The notes below the pieces were generated by a model. It saw nothing but the letters and a program-made list of their open reading frames with translations, was not told the origin of the DNA and searched no databases. A DNA stretch of 64,000 nt from JAFAGX01 sp963759875 (GTDB lineage Bacteria; Acidobacteriota; Terriglobia; Terriglobales; Acidobacteriaceae). The stretch spans positions 310,001 to 374,000 of the forward strand of contig CAVXBB010000002.1 of assembly GCA_963759875.1 (NCBI GenBank), written 5' to 3'. The position numbers and the translations under genes were made by a program. Below are positions 55,144-63,185 of the stretch, piece after piece (the stretch's first letter is position 1; every line of letters starts with the position of its first letter).

Positions 55144-55857
55144 ATGAATGTGATTCTGGATGCGATTTTCAAAAGGAGAGCAGTTAAAGTCTTTCAGCCA
55201 GTTGAAATCTCTGAGGGCATTCGCGAGCAAATCCTCAATGCTGCCCGCCATGCTCCCTCCAGCTTCAACAGTCAGCCGTACCGGCTCTATTGGGTAGGAT
55301 CTACGGCACAAAAAGCGGTGGTGGCCAAACTCTGCATGGGACAAATGCCTGCCGAAACCGCATCGGCCCTGATTGTGGTCGTTGCGGACATCGGTTCGTT
55401 GGCCGCGACCTCGCAGAGCCAATTGGAGTGGATGCGCGGCAGGACTGAGTTCAGCGAAGCACAAATCCGCGACTACGAGCGGACAGCAAAGATCGGCCGG
55501 ATCCTGTTCATGCCCGGGCCATTCGGCATATTCGGCGCGGTGAAACGGGGGATCTTTTGGCTGCTAAATTTGTGGAAGGTGATGGGGATGCCGCCTACGT
55601 CCCGCCAGGACTTGTTCAAGTGGGCGACCAAGAGTACATCTCTGGCCTGCGAGAACCTGATGATCGCTGCCGAAGCGCTAGGCATCAACACTTGCCCCAT
55701 GGAGGGCTTCGATGGCCGCAGGCTCTTGAAGTATCTCGGCTTGTCCGCCCGTTATCATGAGATTGTGCTAGTGATTGCGATGGGAAAGAAATCGCAGAAC
55801 TACGTTGAACCGCCCCAGTGGCGCAGACCTCTTCACGCAACGGTAAGCATCCTATGA
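55144..55857 (+). CDS. Nitroreductase-family flavoprotein
   Basis: A 237-residue FMN-dependent nitroreductase-like enzyme. The N-terminal FMN site is FKRRAVKVFQPVEISEGIRE with AARHAPSSFNSQPYRLYWV, the central helices are normal, and the C-terminal motif is KSTSLACENLMIAAEALGIN with CPMEGFDG. The family reduces nitroaromatics, quinones or flavins using NAD(P)H. The ATG at 55144 follows GGAGGT and is preferred over the earlier ATG at 55132. Paired operators lie upstream and the downstream MarR gene overlaps by 4 bp, suggesting induction by an electrophilic or aromatic ligand. Confidence 0.9.
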   Translation: MNVILDAIFKRRAVKVFQPVEISEGIREQILNAARHAPSSFNSQPYRLYWVGSTAQKAVVAKLCMGQMPAETASALIVVVADIGSLAATSQSQLEWMRGRTEFSEAQIRDYERTAKIGRILFMPGPFGIFGAVKRGIFWLLNLWKVMGMPPTSRQDLFKWATKSTSLACENLMIAAEALGINTCPMEGFDGRRLLKYLGLSARYHEIVLVIAMGKKSQNYVEPPQWRRPLHATVSIL

Positions 55858-56294
55858 ACATCATTCCCAAGAAAGAGGTTCCAGAAAACATCCTGAAAGA
55901 TTCCGTCTTGGCCCGTATCGCAGCGGCCTATTTTTCTGTAGGCAAGAGGCTGGAACGAAAAACTCAATGCTCGGCGACACGCGGATTCATCCTCTCAACG
56001 CTTCGAGGCGGCGCTACGCTCAATCAGAATCAGATCGCCACGCTTCTCGGCCTTGACCGAACTGTTGTGCACCGGTCCATCAAATCCATGGCGCAGGAGG
56101 GACTGGTTTCGGAGCGAAAGGCAAAATCAGGCCGGGCCATTCACGTTCAATTAACTCGCAAAGGAAACCAGTACCGGGAACGCTTGATCAAGGCCCGGGT
56201 AGCCGCCGACGAGATCGTCCGGGGCCAACTAACTTCGGATGAACACGCAACACTTATTCGGCTCCTGAAGTTGATCGTCGAATTGGAGTTCTAA
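55854..56294 (+). CDS. MarR-family transcriptional regulator
   Basis: About 146 residues with a winged helix-turn-helix: STLRGGATLNQNQIATLLGL, DRTVVHRSIKSMAQEGLVSE, RKAKSGRAIHVQLTRKG. The ATG at 55854 overlaps the nitroreductase stop as ATGA. The protein most likely represses the operon by binding the two palindromes at 55095-55134 and releases on binding a small aromatic or oxidised ligand. It stands beside, but transcribed opposite to, the benzoyl-CoA-reductase-like operon. A role in controlling that operon is possible but unproven. Confidence 0.92.
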   Translation: MNIIPKKEVPENILKDSVLARIAAAYFSVGKRLERKTQCSATRGFILSTLRGGATLNQNQIATLLGLDRTVVHRSIKSMAQEGLVSERKAKSGRAIHVQLTRKGNQYRERLIKARVAADEIVRGQLTSDEHATLIRLLKLIVELEF

Positions 56295-56321
56295 AATTCG
56301 GCTGCCTTCGTCTATGCGGAC

Positions 56322-56374
56322 GGATGGTCGGCTAACCTTACCTTAGAATTACGGAAGGGTTGCCCGTCATCCAC
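56322..56374. repeat. Intergenic palindromic repeat, copy e (best preserved)
   Basis: The outer arms GGATGGTCGGC and GCCCGTCATCC are imperfectly complementary, as are the inner arms AACCTT and AAGGGTT. The core matches copy c with one difference. It lies between converging genes. Confidence 0.8.
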
Positions 56375-56440
56375 CCGGAATCGCCTCCTAACAGAACCTT
56401 TGCTGTCGCGACTATCGGTCCGCTAACCTTGCATCGCGGA

Positions 56441-57688
56441 CTACGAAGTAGCGTCTTCAAAGCGCCGCACTATGGCCAAGATTTCTGGTTCTTGCAGAAT
56501 CCGGTTGGATTCTTTTGCAGCTAGCAGGACGGCCTGTATGAGTTCATGGCCCGGCACGATTGCCCTGTGTGACAGATAGAAGATAACGTTCGAACTGCCC
56601 GACATGGGCCCAATTTCAATTTCCTGACTCCGTCCGATTAGGCTTGCTGGAACTCCAGAATAGACGTGGTCGGTCAGCCAACGATCACCCTTCTTCTGAG
56701 CTTTGATGATGGCCGCCGCGTGGACACCGGTGGCAGTGCGGAAGGCATCGCGTCCGATCACCGGAGTGTTCGCGGGAACTGGAACGGAGGTCGCGGCCGA
56801 AACCGAGTCCGCATACCCCTGCAGAGAACTGAGGTCGTCGTGCCTCATGCCGAGCAGATTGAGATTCACCAACAGCTGTTCCATCGGCGTGTTTCCAACG
56901 CGCTCGCCGATTCCAAGCGCGGTGCCGTGAACGCGTGATGCCCCCGCCTCAATGGCGGCCAGCGTGTTCGCCACATCGAGGCCCCGATCGCGGTGACCGT
57001 GCCAGTCGATGCCGAGGTCGGCTCCAGTCTCAGCCAAGAACTTCTTGACCCAGGACACCAGATTCCAGACCGCCTCCGGAGTCGCCGCGCCACAGGTGTC
57101 GCACAGGCACAGTCGCTTGGCCCCAGCCTCGATCGCTTCGGCAAACAAGATACTCAGATGCAGTGGCGAGGATCGTACGGTGTCCTCAGTCACGTACATC
57201 ACGTCGAGGCCTTCCTTCACGGCGAAGCGGATGGCCTCCCGGGTGTGGCGCCGGATTTGATCAAGGGTCCACTCTTCCGCGTACTGCCGGATGGGACTGC
57301 TGCCGATGAATAGACAAGCCTCAATCGGCACGCCCGTTAGTTGCGACGCCTCCGCGATGGGACGAATATCCACCATCATGGTACGGGCGGCACAGTTGGG
57401 GCGGATGTGCATCCTGCGGTCGGAGATCTCGCGGCAGAGTGCGAAAACAGATTCGCGCTGGCGGGTGCCCGCTCCGGGCAGGCCGACATCCAAAGTTTCA
57501 ATTCCTAGACTCTCCATGAGATGAAGAATCTCGATTTTTGCCTCCACCGGCGGATCGGTAACGGAGGGGCTCTGAAGACCGTCCCGCAGCGTCTCATCGT
57601 CGAGCATGACGTGTGCTGGCCAGGATGTAGTCCGTGGTCCCGCGCCTGCCCAGTCGAAGATGAGGCCGTTTCCCTGCGAGATTCCCAT
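56441..57688 (-). CDS. 2-isopropylmalate-synthase-like (HMGL-family) enzyme
   Basis: A 415-residue TIM-barrel enzyme of the HMG-CoA-lyase/isopropylmalate-synthase family. The substrate and metal motif is MLDDETLRDGLQSPSV near residue 28, and the metal-binding HGHRDRGLDVANTL lies near 232. A family-typical C-terminal stretch reads PANTPVIGRDAFRTATGVHA. It lacks the C-terminal leucine-regulatory domain of true LeuA, so it probably condenses or cleaves a different acyl-CoA. It is the last gene of the eight-gene minus-strand operon, starting 15 bp after the TPR gene. The link with benzoyl-CoA-reductase-like genes is unusual. Exact substrates cannot be read from sequence. Confidence 0.88.
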   Translation of the reverse strand: MGISQGNGLIFDWAGAGPRTTSWPAHVMLDDETLRDGLQSPSVTDPPVEAKIEILHLMESLGIETLDVGLPGAGTRQRESVFALCREISDRRMHIRPNCAARTMMVDIRPIAEASQLTGVPIEACLFIGSSPIRQYAEEWTLDQIRRHTREAIRFAVKEGLDVMYVTEDTVRSSPLHLSILFAEAIEAGAKRLCLCDTCGAATPEAVWNLVSWVKKFLAETGADLGIDWHGHRDRGLDVANTLAAIEAGASRVHGTALGIGERVGNTPMEQLLVNLNLLGMRHDDLSSLQGYADSVSAATSVPVPANTPVIGRDAFRTATGVHAAAIIKAQKKGDRWLTDHVYSGVPASLIGRSQEIEIGPMSGSSNVIFYLSHRAIVPGHELIQAVLLAAKESNRILQEPEILAIVRRFEDATS

Positions 57689-57703
57689 GCCGCATTCTTT
57701 CGT

Positions 57704-58450
57704 TTATCTTCGGATTTCGGCTGCCGCCGGGTGCAACTTGCCAAACTCGCCCGCTCGCTTCAAAAGCTCTTCCGCTCCGGCAGTGTCACCCTGCGCACGA
57801 CGGATTACCGAAAGGTGGAACAGACTGCTGAGCTCGTGAACCCCCTCATCCATGCTCTGTTCGAATTCCCGACGAGCGATCTCGCTCTCGCCTTCGCGCT
57901 CGTGAATCACGCCCAGGTGATAGTGGGCCATTACGTATTCCGGCGTCAGGGTCGCCGAAAGCTCGAAGTGCTCGCGGGCCTCGGCAAGCTGTCCCTGGTG
58001 AAACAGCGCCAGGGCAAGCCGGTAGTGAGCGGCGTTGTAGTTGGGATTAATGTCGAGACAGCGGCGGAAGGCGGCGGCAGCCTCCGGCATGTTGCCTCTA
58101 TGGTAGTAAGCGACCCCGAGATCATAGTGGGCCAAAACAAATGTCGACGAGTCTGTCACGGCCCGGCGATAGTGTTCGATGGCCTGGTCCAGCAGACCTT
58201 CGTGGAACAAAAGGTTTCCGAGTTGGTGGTTACCCAGGACGTTGTCGGGTTCGGCATCAAGCAAGTGCTGAAGCTCCTGCCGTGCCTCCCGCCCCCGTCC
58301 GTCGCGTTCATGCACCAGGGCCAAAAGAAGCCGCTGGTCAATCGAAGCGTCGCGGAGAAATCGTCCGCACTCGGCGCAGAACTTATCCGCCGTTGCGCTC
58401 AGCTTACCGCAGCGGGAACAACGCACAGAGCCCTGAGTCGCTTCTGACAT
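57704..58450 (-). CDS. Zinc-ribbon plus TPR protein
   Basis: A 248-residue protein. The N-terminal zinc ribbon has two CxxC pairs (VRCSRCGKL and KFCAECGRFL). Six or so tetratricopeptide repeats follow (LGNHQLGNLLFHEGLLDQAI; LAHYDLGVAYYHRGNMPEAA; AHYRLALALFHQGQLAEARE). It probably acts as a scaffold or assembly factor. Within this operon it might help assemble or position the oxygen-sensitive reductase, an inference only. It starts 22 bp after the GNAT gene stop. No membrane segment is seen. Confidence 0.85.
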   Translation of the reverse strand: MSEATQGSVRCSRCGKLSATADKFCAECGRFLRDASIDQRLLLALVHERDGRGREARQELQHLLDAEPDNVLGNHQLGNLLFHEGLLDQAIEHYRRAVTDSSTFVLAHYDLGVAYYHRGNMPEAAAAFRRCLDINPNYNAAHYRLALALFHQGQLAEAREHFELSATLTPEYVMAHYHLGVIHEREGESEIARREFEQSMDEGVHELSSLFHLSVIRRAQGDTAGAEELLKRAGEFGKLHPAAAEIRR

Positions 58451-58471
58451 ACGATCCTCCTTAGGTGCGCG

Positions 58472-58969
58472 TCACTCAAAACGCGTGGGGTCGAGCGCAC
58501 AATCCAGGCAGAGACGGTGCGCCGGGGCGAATCCTTCTTTCTTGAAGAAAGCGAGAAGATCAAAATCATCCCAGGATACTTCGGTGCGCAGCGTCGTGAC
58601 TCGGAGCGCCGATAGATTCAGCCGTAGTTGCCGCAGTAAAGCTCTGCCTACGTGTTGGCCGCGGTGCGCCTTATCCACGCCAATGGCGTCCAGCGAAGCG
58701 GTGGGCTCGCTGACTCCGTACTCGCCATAGTAAAGCGATGCGATGACGAATCCGACGACGCGCCCATCCACTTCCGCAGCCAGCGAGACTTGCAGCGCCG
58801 CTTGTTTCACCGCCCGTTCCAACATCAGTTCGAAATAGCGAGGGCGCCGCCGGCCGCTGGCGGCTGCGTCAATCGCAACCACCGCTTCCAGGTCATGCTC
58901 GTTCATAAGGCGCACCAGGGTGCTGTCCGTTTCGAGGATTCCCGGTTCTTCCAGAGGTTTAGTGCTCAT
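58472..58969 (-). CDS. GNAT-family N-acetyltransferase
   Basis: A 165-residue GNAT. The acetyl-CoA site follows the pattern GVDKAHRGQHVGRALLRQLR; the preceding strand is GRVVGFVIASLYYGEYGVSE. Conserved folds continue to EVSWDDFDLLAFFKKEGFAP. It lies 12 bp after the SDR gene in the operon. The anaerobic benzoate cluster of Rhodopseudomonas palustris also includes a GNAT (BadL), so a regulatory or side-product acetylation role is possible. The substrate is not known. Confidence 0.88.
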   Translation of the reverse strand: MSTKPLEEPGILETDSTLVRLMNEHDLEAVVAIDAAASGRRRPRYFELMLERAVKQAALQVSLAAEVDGRVVGFVIASLYYGEYGVSEPTASLDAIGVDKAHRGQHVGRALLRQLRLNLSALRVTTLRTEVSWDDFDLLAFFKKEGFAPAHRLCLDCALDPTRFE

Positions 58970-58981
58970 AGAACTCCTCTC

Positions 58982-59698
58982 TCAAACACTGCCGAGTGAC
59001 TGTCCCCCATCGACGCGAAGAATTTGTCCTGTAATCTGATGCGCCCCGGGTCCACAAAGAAACGTGACTGCGGCGGCCACGTCCCCAGGTTCGACGTAAC
59101 TTCCCACCAGACTTTCCGCCAGGGCAGCGTCGCGGACTGGCTGGGGCAGGCTTTCGGTGAGCGGTGTGTGCACCCACCCCGGCTCGACGACGTTGATGAG
59201 AATCCGCAGGCGGGCAACCTCGCGCGCAACCGTCTTGGCCAGCGCGATCAGACCAGCCTTGCTTGCCGAATACGCGGATGTGCCGAACTTTCCGCGCGAA
59301 CCATTGATGGAGCCGATGAGCACGATCCATCCACCTTCGTCGGTCCGCATCACAGGGATGGCATGGCGCAGCAGCAGGAAGGCTCCGCGCAAGTTCACAC
59401 TTTGCACAAAATCCCAGTCCTCCACTGCAAGCTTCCAAACCACCGCTTCGCGGGAAACACCCGCCGCGTGTATGACCAGATCAAGGCGCCCGTGAGTATC
59501 CCGCACCTTTGCGATCGCCGCAGCTACTGAACCATCGTCCCGCACATCACAAGCTTGAAAGGGCGCAGCCACCGGACGCGCCATATCCAGCGACACCGCG
59601 CGCGCCCCTTGCTGTTCCAAGGCCGCGATGATGGCAGACCCGATGGCGCCGGATCCACCGGTCACCACGGCAATCTTGTTTTCGAGAGTGCCCTTCAC
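58982..59698 (-). CDS. Short-chain dehydrogenase/reductase
   Basis: A 238-residue classical SDR. The Rossmann motif is VVTGGSGAIGSAII, followed by CDVRDDGSV, HAAGV and IGSIN. The catalytic Tyr/Lys are in YSASKAGLIALAKTVAREVA, and the C-terminus reads CGPGAHQITGQILRVDGG. Asp is present at the end of strand 2 (SLDMAR), suggesting NAD rather than NADP. It overlaps the D-subunit gene stop by 4 bp. BadH of R. palustris, an SDR oxidising 2-hydroxycyclohexanecarboxyl-CoA, is a plausible functional analogue, but FabG-like reduction of a 3-oxoacyl-CoA is equally possible. Confidence 0.92.
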   Translation of the reverse strand: MKGTLENKIAVVTGGSGAIGSAIIAALEQQGARAVSLDMARPVAAPFQACDVRDDGSVAAAIAKVRDTHGRLDLVIHAAGVSREAVVWKLAVEDWDFVQSVNLRGAFLLLRHAIPVMRTDEGGWIVLIGSINGSRGKFGTSAYSASKAGLIALAKTVAREVARLRILINVVEPGWVHTPLTESLPQPVRDAALAESLVGSYVEPGDVAAAVTFLCGPGAHQITGQILRVDGGQSLGSV

Positions 59699-60546
59699 GC
59701 CACCACCTCAGTGCGACGCGCCAGTACGCGATGGCGGTACGCACCCCAAAGCGCTGCCCCAATCGCTCCAGCGTAGATCGAGTGTGGATGAGTACGCACG
59801 CGCATGGCCAGCTTTTCTTCGGCGATCTTCTCTTCCAAGGCACGGCATAGCCCAATATCAGCGGCTAGTCCGCCGGTGATCGCCACGTCGCCGCACGCAT
59901 CGATCGAGCGCAGGAGTTTCGTGTAGCGCCCTGCCATCGACAGGTGAATTCCTTTCAGGATGTCGCTGCGCGAAATGCCACGGCTCACCATGTTGATTAC
60001 GTCGGTCTCCGCCAGCACGGCGCAGATACTGCTGACCGATTCTGGATTCTTGGCTTCGCAAGACAAGGGTCCGACGTCCTCCAGCATGATGCCCAGGTAG
60101 CGGGCAACGTTTTCGAGAAACTGTCCTGAACCGGACGCGCATTGGCTGGTCATGCGGTACGCCATGACACGGCTGTGTTCGTCCACGCGCATGGCACGCG
60201 CGTGCAGGGCTCCAATATCGATCACGGCGCCGATGCCGGGCAGCAGAAATACCGCTCCTCGTGCGTGCGTCGTCATTCCGTAGAAGTGGCCACGGCGGAA
60301 ATCCACCAACTCGCCTTCACCGGTACTCGCGGTATAAGAGATATCCTTCTGGCGCACGCCAGCGGCTTCCAGAGACGCCTCATAGCCTTCCCGAATCACT
60401 TTCCGCAGGTCGCGCCGGCGGATGCGCTCGTTGTGCAGAGCCAGCACGCTCGCGTCCCCGTTCCCACCATCCCGCACCAGCGCAAACTTGACAGCACTGG
60501 ATCCCACGTCAACGCCCGCGGCAAGAATGCATTCTTCAGTGCTCAT
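59695..60546 (-). CDS. bcrD: ATP-dependent benzoyl-CoA-reductase-like subunit D (BadG/BcrD/BzdQ type)
   Basis: A 283-residue ASKHA-fold ATPase subunit. It has the phosphate-binding motif GVDVGSSAVKFALVR, the D-subunit hallmark DIGALHARAM, the iron-sulfur cysteine region RMTSQCASGSGQFLENVARY (Cys136) and ITGGLAAD. Size and motifs match the small activating subunit of class I benzoyl-CoA reductases. That subunit pairs with subunit A to bind a [4Fe-4S] cluster and couples ATP hydrolysis to low-potential electron transfer. A second distinct ASKHA gene next door argues against the simpler 2-hydroxyacyl-CoA dehydratase system, which has one homodimeric activator. It overlaps both neighbours by 4 bp. 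Confidence 0.88.
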   Translation of the reverse strand: MSTEECILAAGVDVGSSAVKFALVRDGGNGDASVLALHNERIRRRDLRKVIREGYEASLEAAGVRQKDISYTASTGEGELVDFRRGHFYGMTTHARGAVFLLPGIGAVIDIGALHARAMRVDEHSRVMAYRMTSQCASGSGQFLENVARYLGIMLEDVGPLSCEAKNPESVSSICAVLAETDVINMVSRGISRSDILKGIHLSMAGRYTKLLRSIDACGDVAITGGLAADIGLCRALEEKIAEEKLAMRVRTHPHSIYAGAIGAALWGAYRHRVLARRTEVVA

Positions 60547-61880
60547 GCCGCATTCCCTCCTTCGGCGGCGCGCTGCGCGAATAAGGCCGCACCCAACGCG
60601 CCGGTGTAAATCGACTCCGGAGAGATATTGAGTGTTCGTACGCCATAGTTTTGCTGGACCAAACCTTGCAGGGCGGAAACGGCAGCGGGGTTACGGGCCA
60701 CTCCTCCGGTAAAGGTGAATTCATCGGAAATTCCTCCGGAACGCGCCAGGAGCGACATCGCCCGCAACATGATCGCCCGGTGCAAACCCGCCAGGATGTC
60801 TGGTACCTTCTGTCCCAATGACAGACGATCGCGCAATTCGGCTCCGGCAAACACCGTGCAGGTGCTATTGATCTTTACGCTGCAAGTGCTCTCCTGCGCC
60901 AGTTTGCCGAGTTCATGCAGGCCGAGGTTCATTTCGTCGGCGATATAGCCCAGGTAGCGGCCGCATCCTGCCGCGCACCGGTCATTCATCTGGAAACTCG
61001 TGACGATGCCGGTGCCATCCACCTGAATCGCCTTGGTGTCCTGGCCGCCAATGTCGAGCACCGTGCGCGTGCCAGCGAACATGGCATGGGCGCCCAGGCC
61101 ATGGCAGAGGATCTCGCTGCGGATCTGTTCTTTCGGGAACGGAAGCCGTTGCCGGCCATAGCCCGTACCGATGATTCCAAGCACCCGGAGCTCGAGCGAT
61201 CTTACCGACTCAACGGCCGCGCGCAGTCTCGCTTCCCGTTCGCGGATGTCGGCCGGTGCGGCGGCCAGCGTTTGCTCCAGTGCCGGCCCGGCGTGCCGTT
61301 CAAATGCCCGGTCCCCTGCCGCATTCTCAACAACCAGAATGGCGGCGTCGAACAAGCCACACAGGACGTCGAAGGAAGCGTGCTTCGCATCGCTGAACTG
61401 CTCCGCGGACTGCATGTAGTCGACGGCGGCCAGATCGCGGAAGAAATCGCTTTTCCGCACCGCCAATTCGCTGAAATGGCCGGGAACCCGCGCCCGCATC
61501 GCCTGGCAGATATGATTGAGCGTTTCCTTGACTGCCTCCCGGTTGGGCGCGTAGCGGGGCGCATCGGCACAACGGTGCAGCTCCGACTCCAGCCACTCCA
61601 ACTGTTCCAGATGTTGCCGCTGGCGAAAATTGCGCACCAGAGATCCGATAAACTTCTTTTCAATTCCTGCGAGCTCGGGATCGGCCGCCATCGCATGCCG
61701 CACCAGTTCAAATCTGGATTGCACGAGCGCTTCGTCGCGAACAATCTGGGAAGCGACTTCATAGTTGCTGCGGGTGTTGGTGATGCCGCGGCCGATGATC
61801 CGTCCCGATCGATCAAGCGCAATGGCCTTGGTCGTGGTCGAGCCCAGGTCAATGCCGAGCAGAACCTCCACCACGCTCAT
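60543..61880 (-). CDS. bcrA: ATP-dependent benzoyl-CoA-reductase-like subunit A (BadF/BcrA/BzdP type)
   Basis: A 445-residue ASKHA ATPase. It has LLGIDLGSTTTKAIAL, an insertion of roughly 190 residues typical of A subunits (about 45-235), DIGGQDTKAIQ (276), the cluster-binding cysteine in NDRCAAGCGRYLGYIADE (Cys302), and FTGGVARN near the end. The gene overlaps subunit B upstream and subunit D downstream by 4 bp each, so translation is coupled. With D it should form the electron-activating half of the complex. Both nucleotide motifs and the cysteines look intact. Confidence 0.9.
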   Translation of the reverse strand: MSVVEVLLGIDLGSTTTKAIALDRSGRIIGRGITNTRSNYEVASQIVRDEALVQSRFELVRHAMAADPELAGIEKKFIGSLVRNFRQRQHLEQLEWLESELHRCADAPRYAPNREAVKETLNHICQAMRARVPGHFSELAVRKSDFFRDLAAVDYMQSAEQFSDAKHASFDVLCGLFDAAILVVENAAGDRAFERHAGPALEQTLAAAPADIREREARLRAAVESVRSLELRVLGIIGTGYGRQRLPFPKEQIRSEILCHGLGAHAMFAGTRTVLDIGGQDTKAIQVDGTGIVTSFQMNDRCAAGCGRYLGYIADEMNLGLHELGKLAQESTCSVKINSTCTVFAGAELRDRLSLGQKVPDILAGLHRAIMLRAMSLLARSGGISDEFTFTGGVARNPAAVSALQGLVQQNYGVRTLNISPESIYTGALGAALFAQRAAEGGNAA

Positions 61881-63185
61881 GCCGTCACCCCAGCAGTTTG
61901 CTTTTGTGCGAGCATCTGCACGTAGCTTTCGATGCGGTTCTTGATGTTAGCCGGCGAAAAATATCGCGGATCGACGAGATCGCTCTCGATGAATCCGCCG
62001 GGCACACCCGTCCGCTGCTCGAGTTGCCGCAGCATCAGCAATTGGCCGACACTGAACGAGTTGCAACTCTTGACGCTGTTAATCATGAAACCGTCAGCCC
62101 GGTATTCGCGGATATAGCGCTCCAGCAGATCAACGCGCGCCGGCAGTCCGAGGTTGGTGTAGCAGCCCAGGCAGTATTCCGCAAGGCTTTCGAGCGGGCG
62201 ATTGGGGTCGTGGCGGAAACCGCGATCGTAGAGTCCACCCACTTTGGTATAGCTGCTGGCAACTACGACCGCGCCTTCGTCGTAGAACATCTTCCAGAAC
62301 TCGCGAAAGCTCGTCCAGTTGGGCGGGCCCTTCCACGACCAGACGATAGTGCTGGCTCGCCATCGTGCCCTCGGGAGTCACGGGACCAAGTCCCAGCCTG
62401 ATCCGTTCCGCAATTTCTTCGCGCAGGACGCGGTAATATTCCACGCCCTCGCTTGTGCCTCGGAAGGCGGTGAATATCGGACCGATGTAATACACGCCGC
62501 CGAAGTAGGCATCAATCGGCGAAGGTTCGTTTTTCGCGCTCTCCAGCACCCAGACGAAATCGTCCTCTGCCTTGGCGGAAAGAGCCAGCATCTCGGAAAG
62601 TCGAGCCTCATCGTAGCGACGGCCGCTCACTTGCTCCAGCTTTGGAATCACCTCGGTGCGCAACTGCTTCACTACGTAGTCGACATGGTGTGGCTCAATG
62701 CGTCCGTTGGGCAGGTACGGCACGTGCAGCATGGCTACCGGGCATTGATACTCCTGGCGCAGGAGTTCGAACCACTTGAGGAACGTGAAGCATCCCGTGT
62801 AGGAGAGCAGCAGCAGGTCGGGATTAGGAAGTTTTACGCCAGTGGGACCCACGTTGCCCGACTTCAGCATGCCGATGTCGCATTTCACATAGGTGCAGAC
62901 ATCCTCGCTGTGGCCTTGCTTCTCCGCTTCCGCAATGTAGTTGGCGGAAAGCTTGCGCATGCCGGACTGGAGCGCGTTGATCTCCGGCAGGATCGGAAGC
63001 AGATCGAAGGACCGCAGCAGTTCGGTCAAATTCCCGGGAACAAACGTGGAGACGACTCGCCTTCCCTCTTCGCGCGCCCGTCCCAGGGAGTCGTAGTAGT
63101 CTCCGATGAGTTGCTTCTGCAGGACCATGCTCTGCTCTTTTTGCACGGTCGGCACGGTCGATGCTTTCACGGCGTCTGCGCTCAT
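61877..63185 (-). CDS. bcrB: Benzoyl-CoA-reductase-like subunit B (BadE/BcrB/BzdO type), with one frameshift
   Basis: The start is the ATG at 63185, overlapping the C-subunit stop. The first 290 or so residues belong to the 2-hydroxyacyl-CoA-dehydratase D superfamily: FVPGNLTELLRSFDLLPILP, SEDVCTYVKCDIGMLKSGNV with a cluster cysteine, and LLLLSYTGCFTFLKWFELLR. An extra C in the GGGCCC at about 62317-62322 shifts the frame. Restoring it gives EGPPNWTSFREFWKMFYDEG and continues to CLGCYTNLGLPARVDLLERY and NSVKSCNSFSVGQLLMLRQL, ending at 61877. The repaired length is about 435 residues, normal for this catalytic subunit. The shift lies in a short G/C run and may be a sequencing error. Confidence 0.8.

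Noticed and set aside
60915..61925. 336-codon frame opposite subunit A
   Set aside because: Antisense shadow of a clear ASKHA ATPase with intact motifs.
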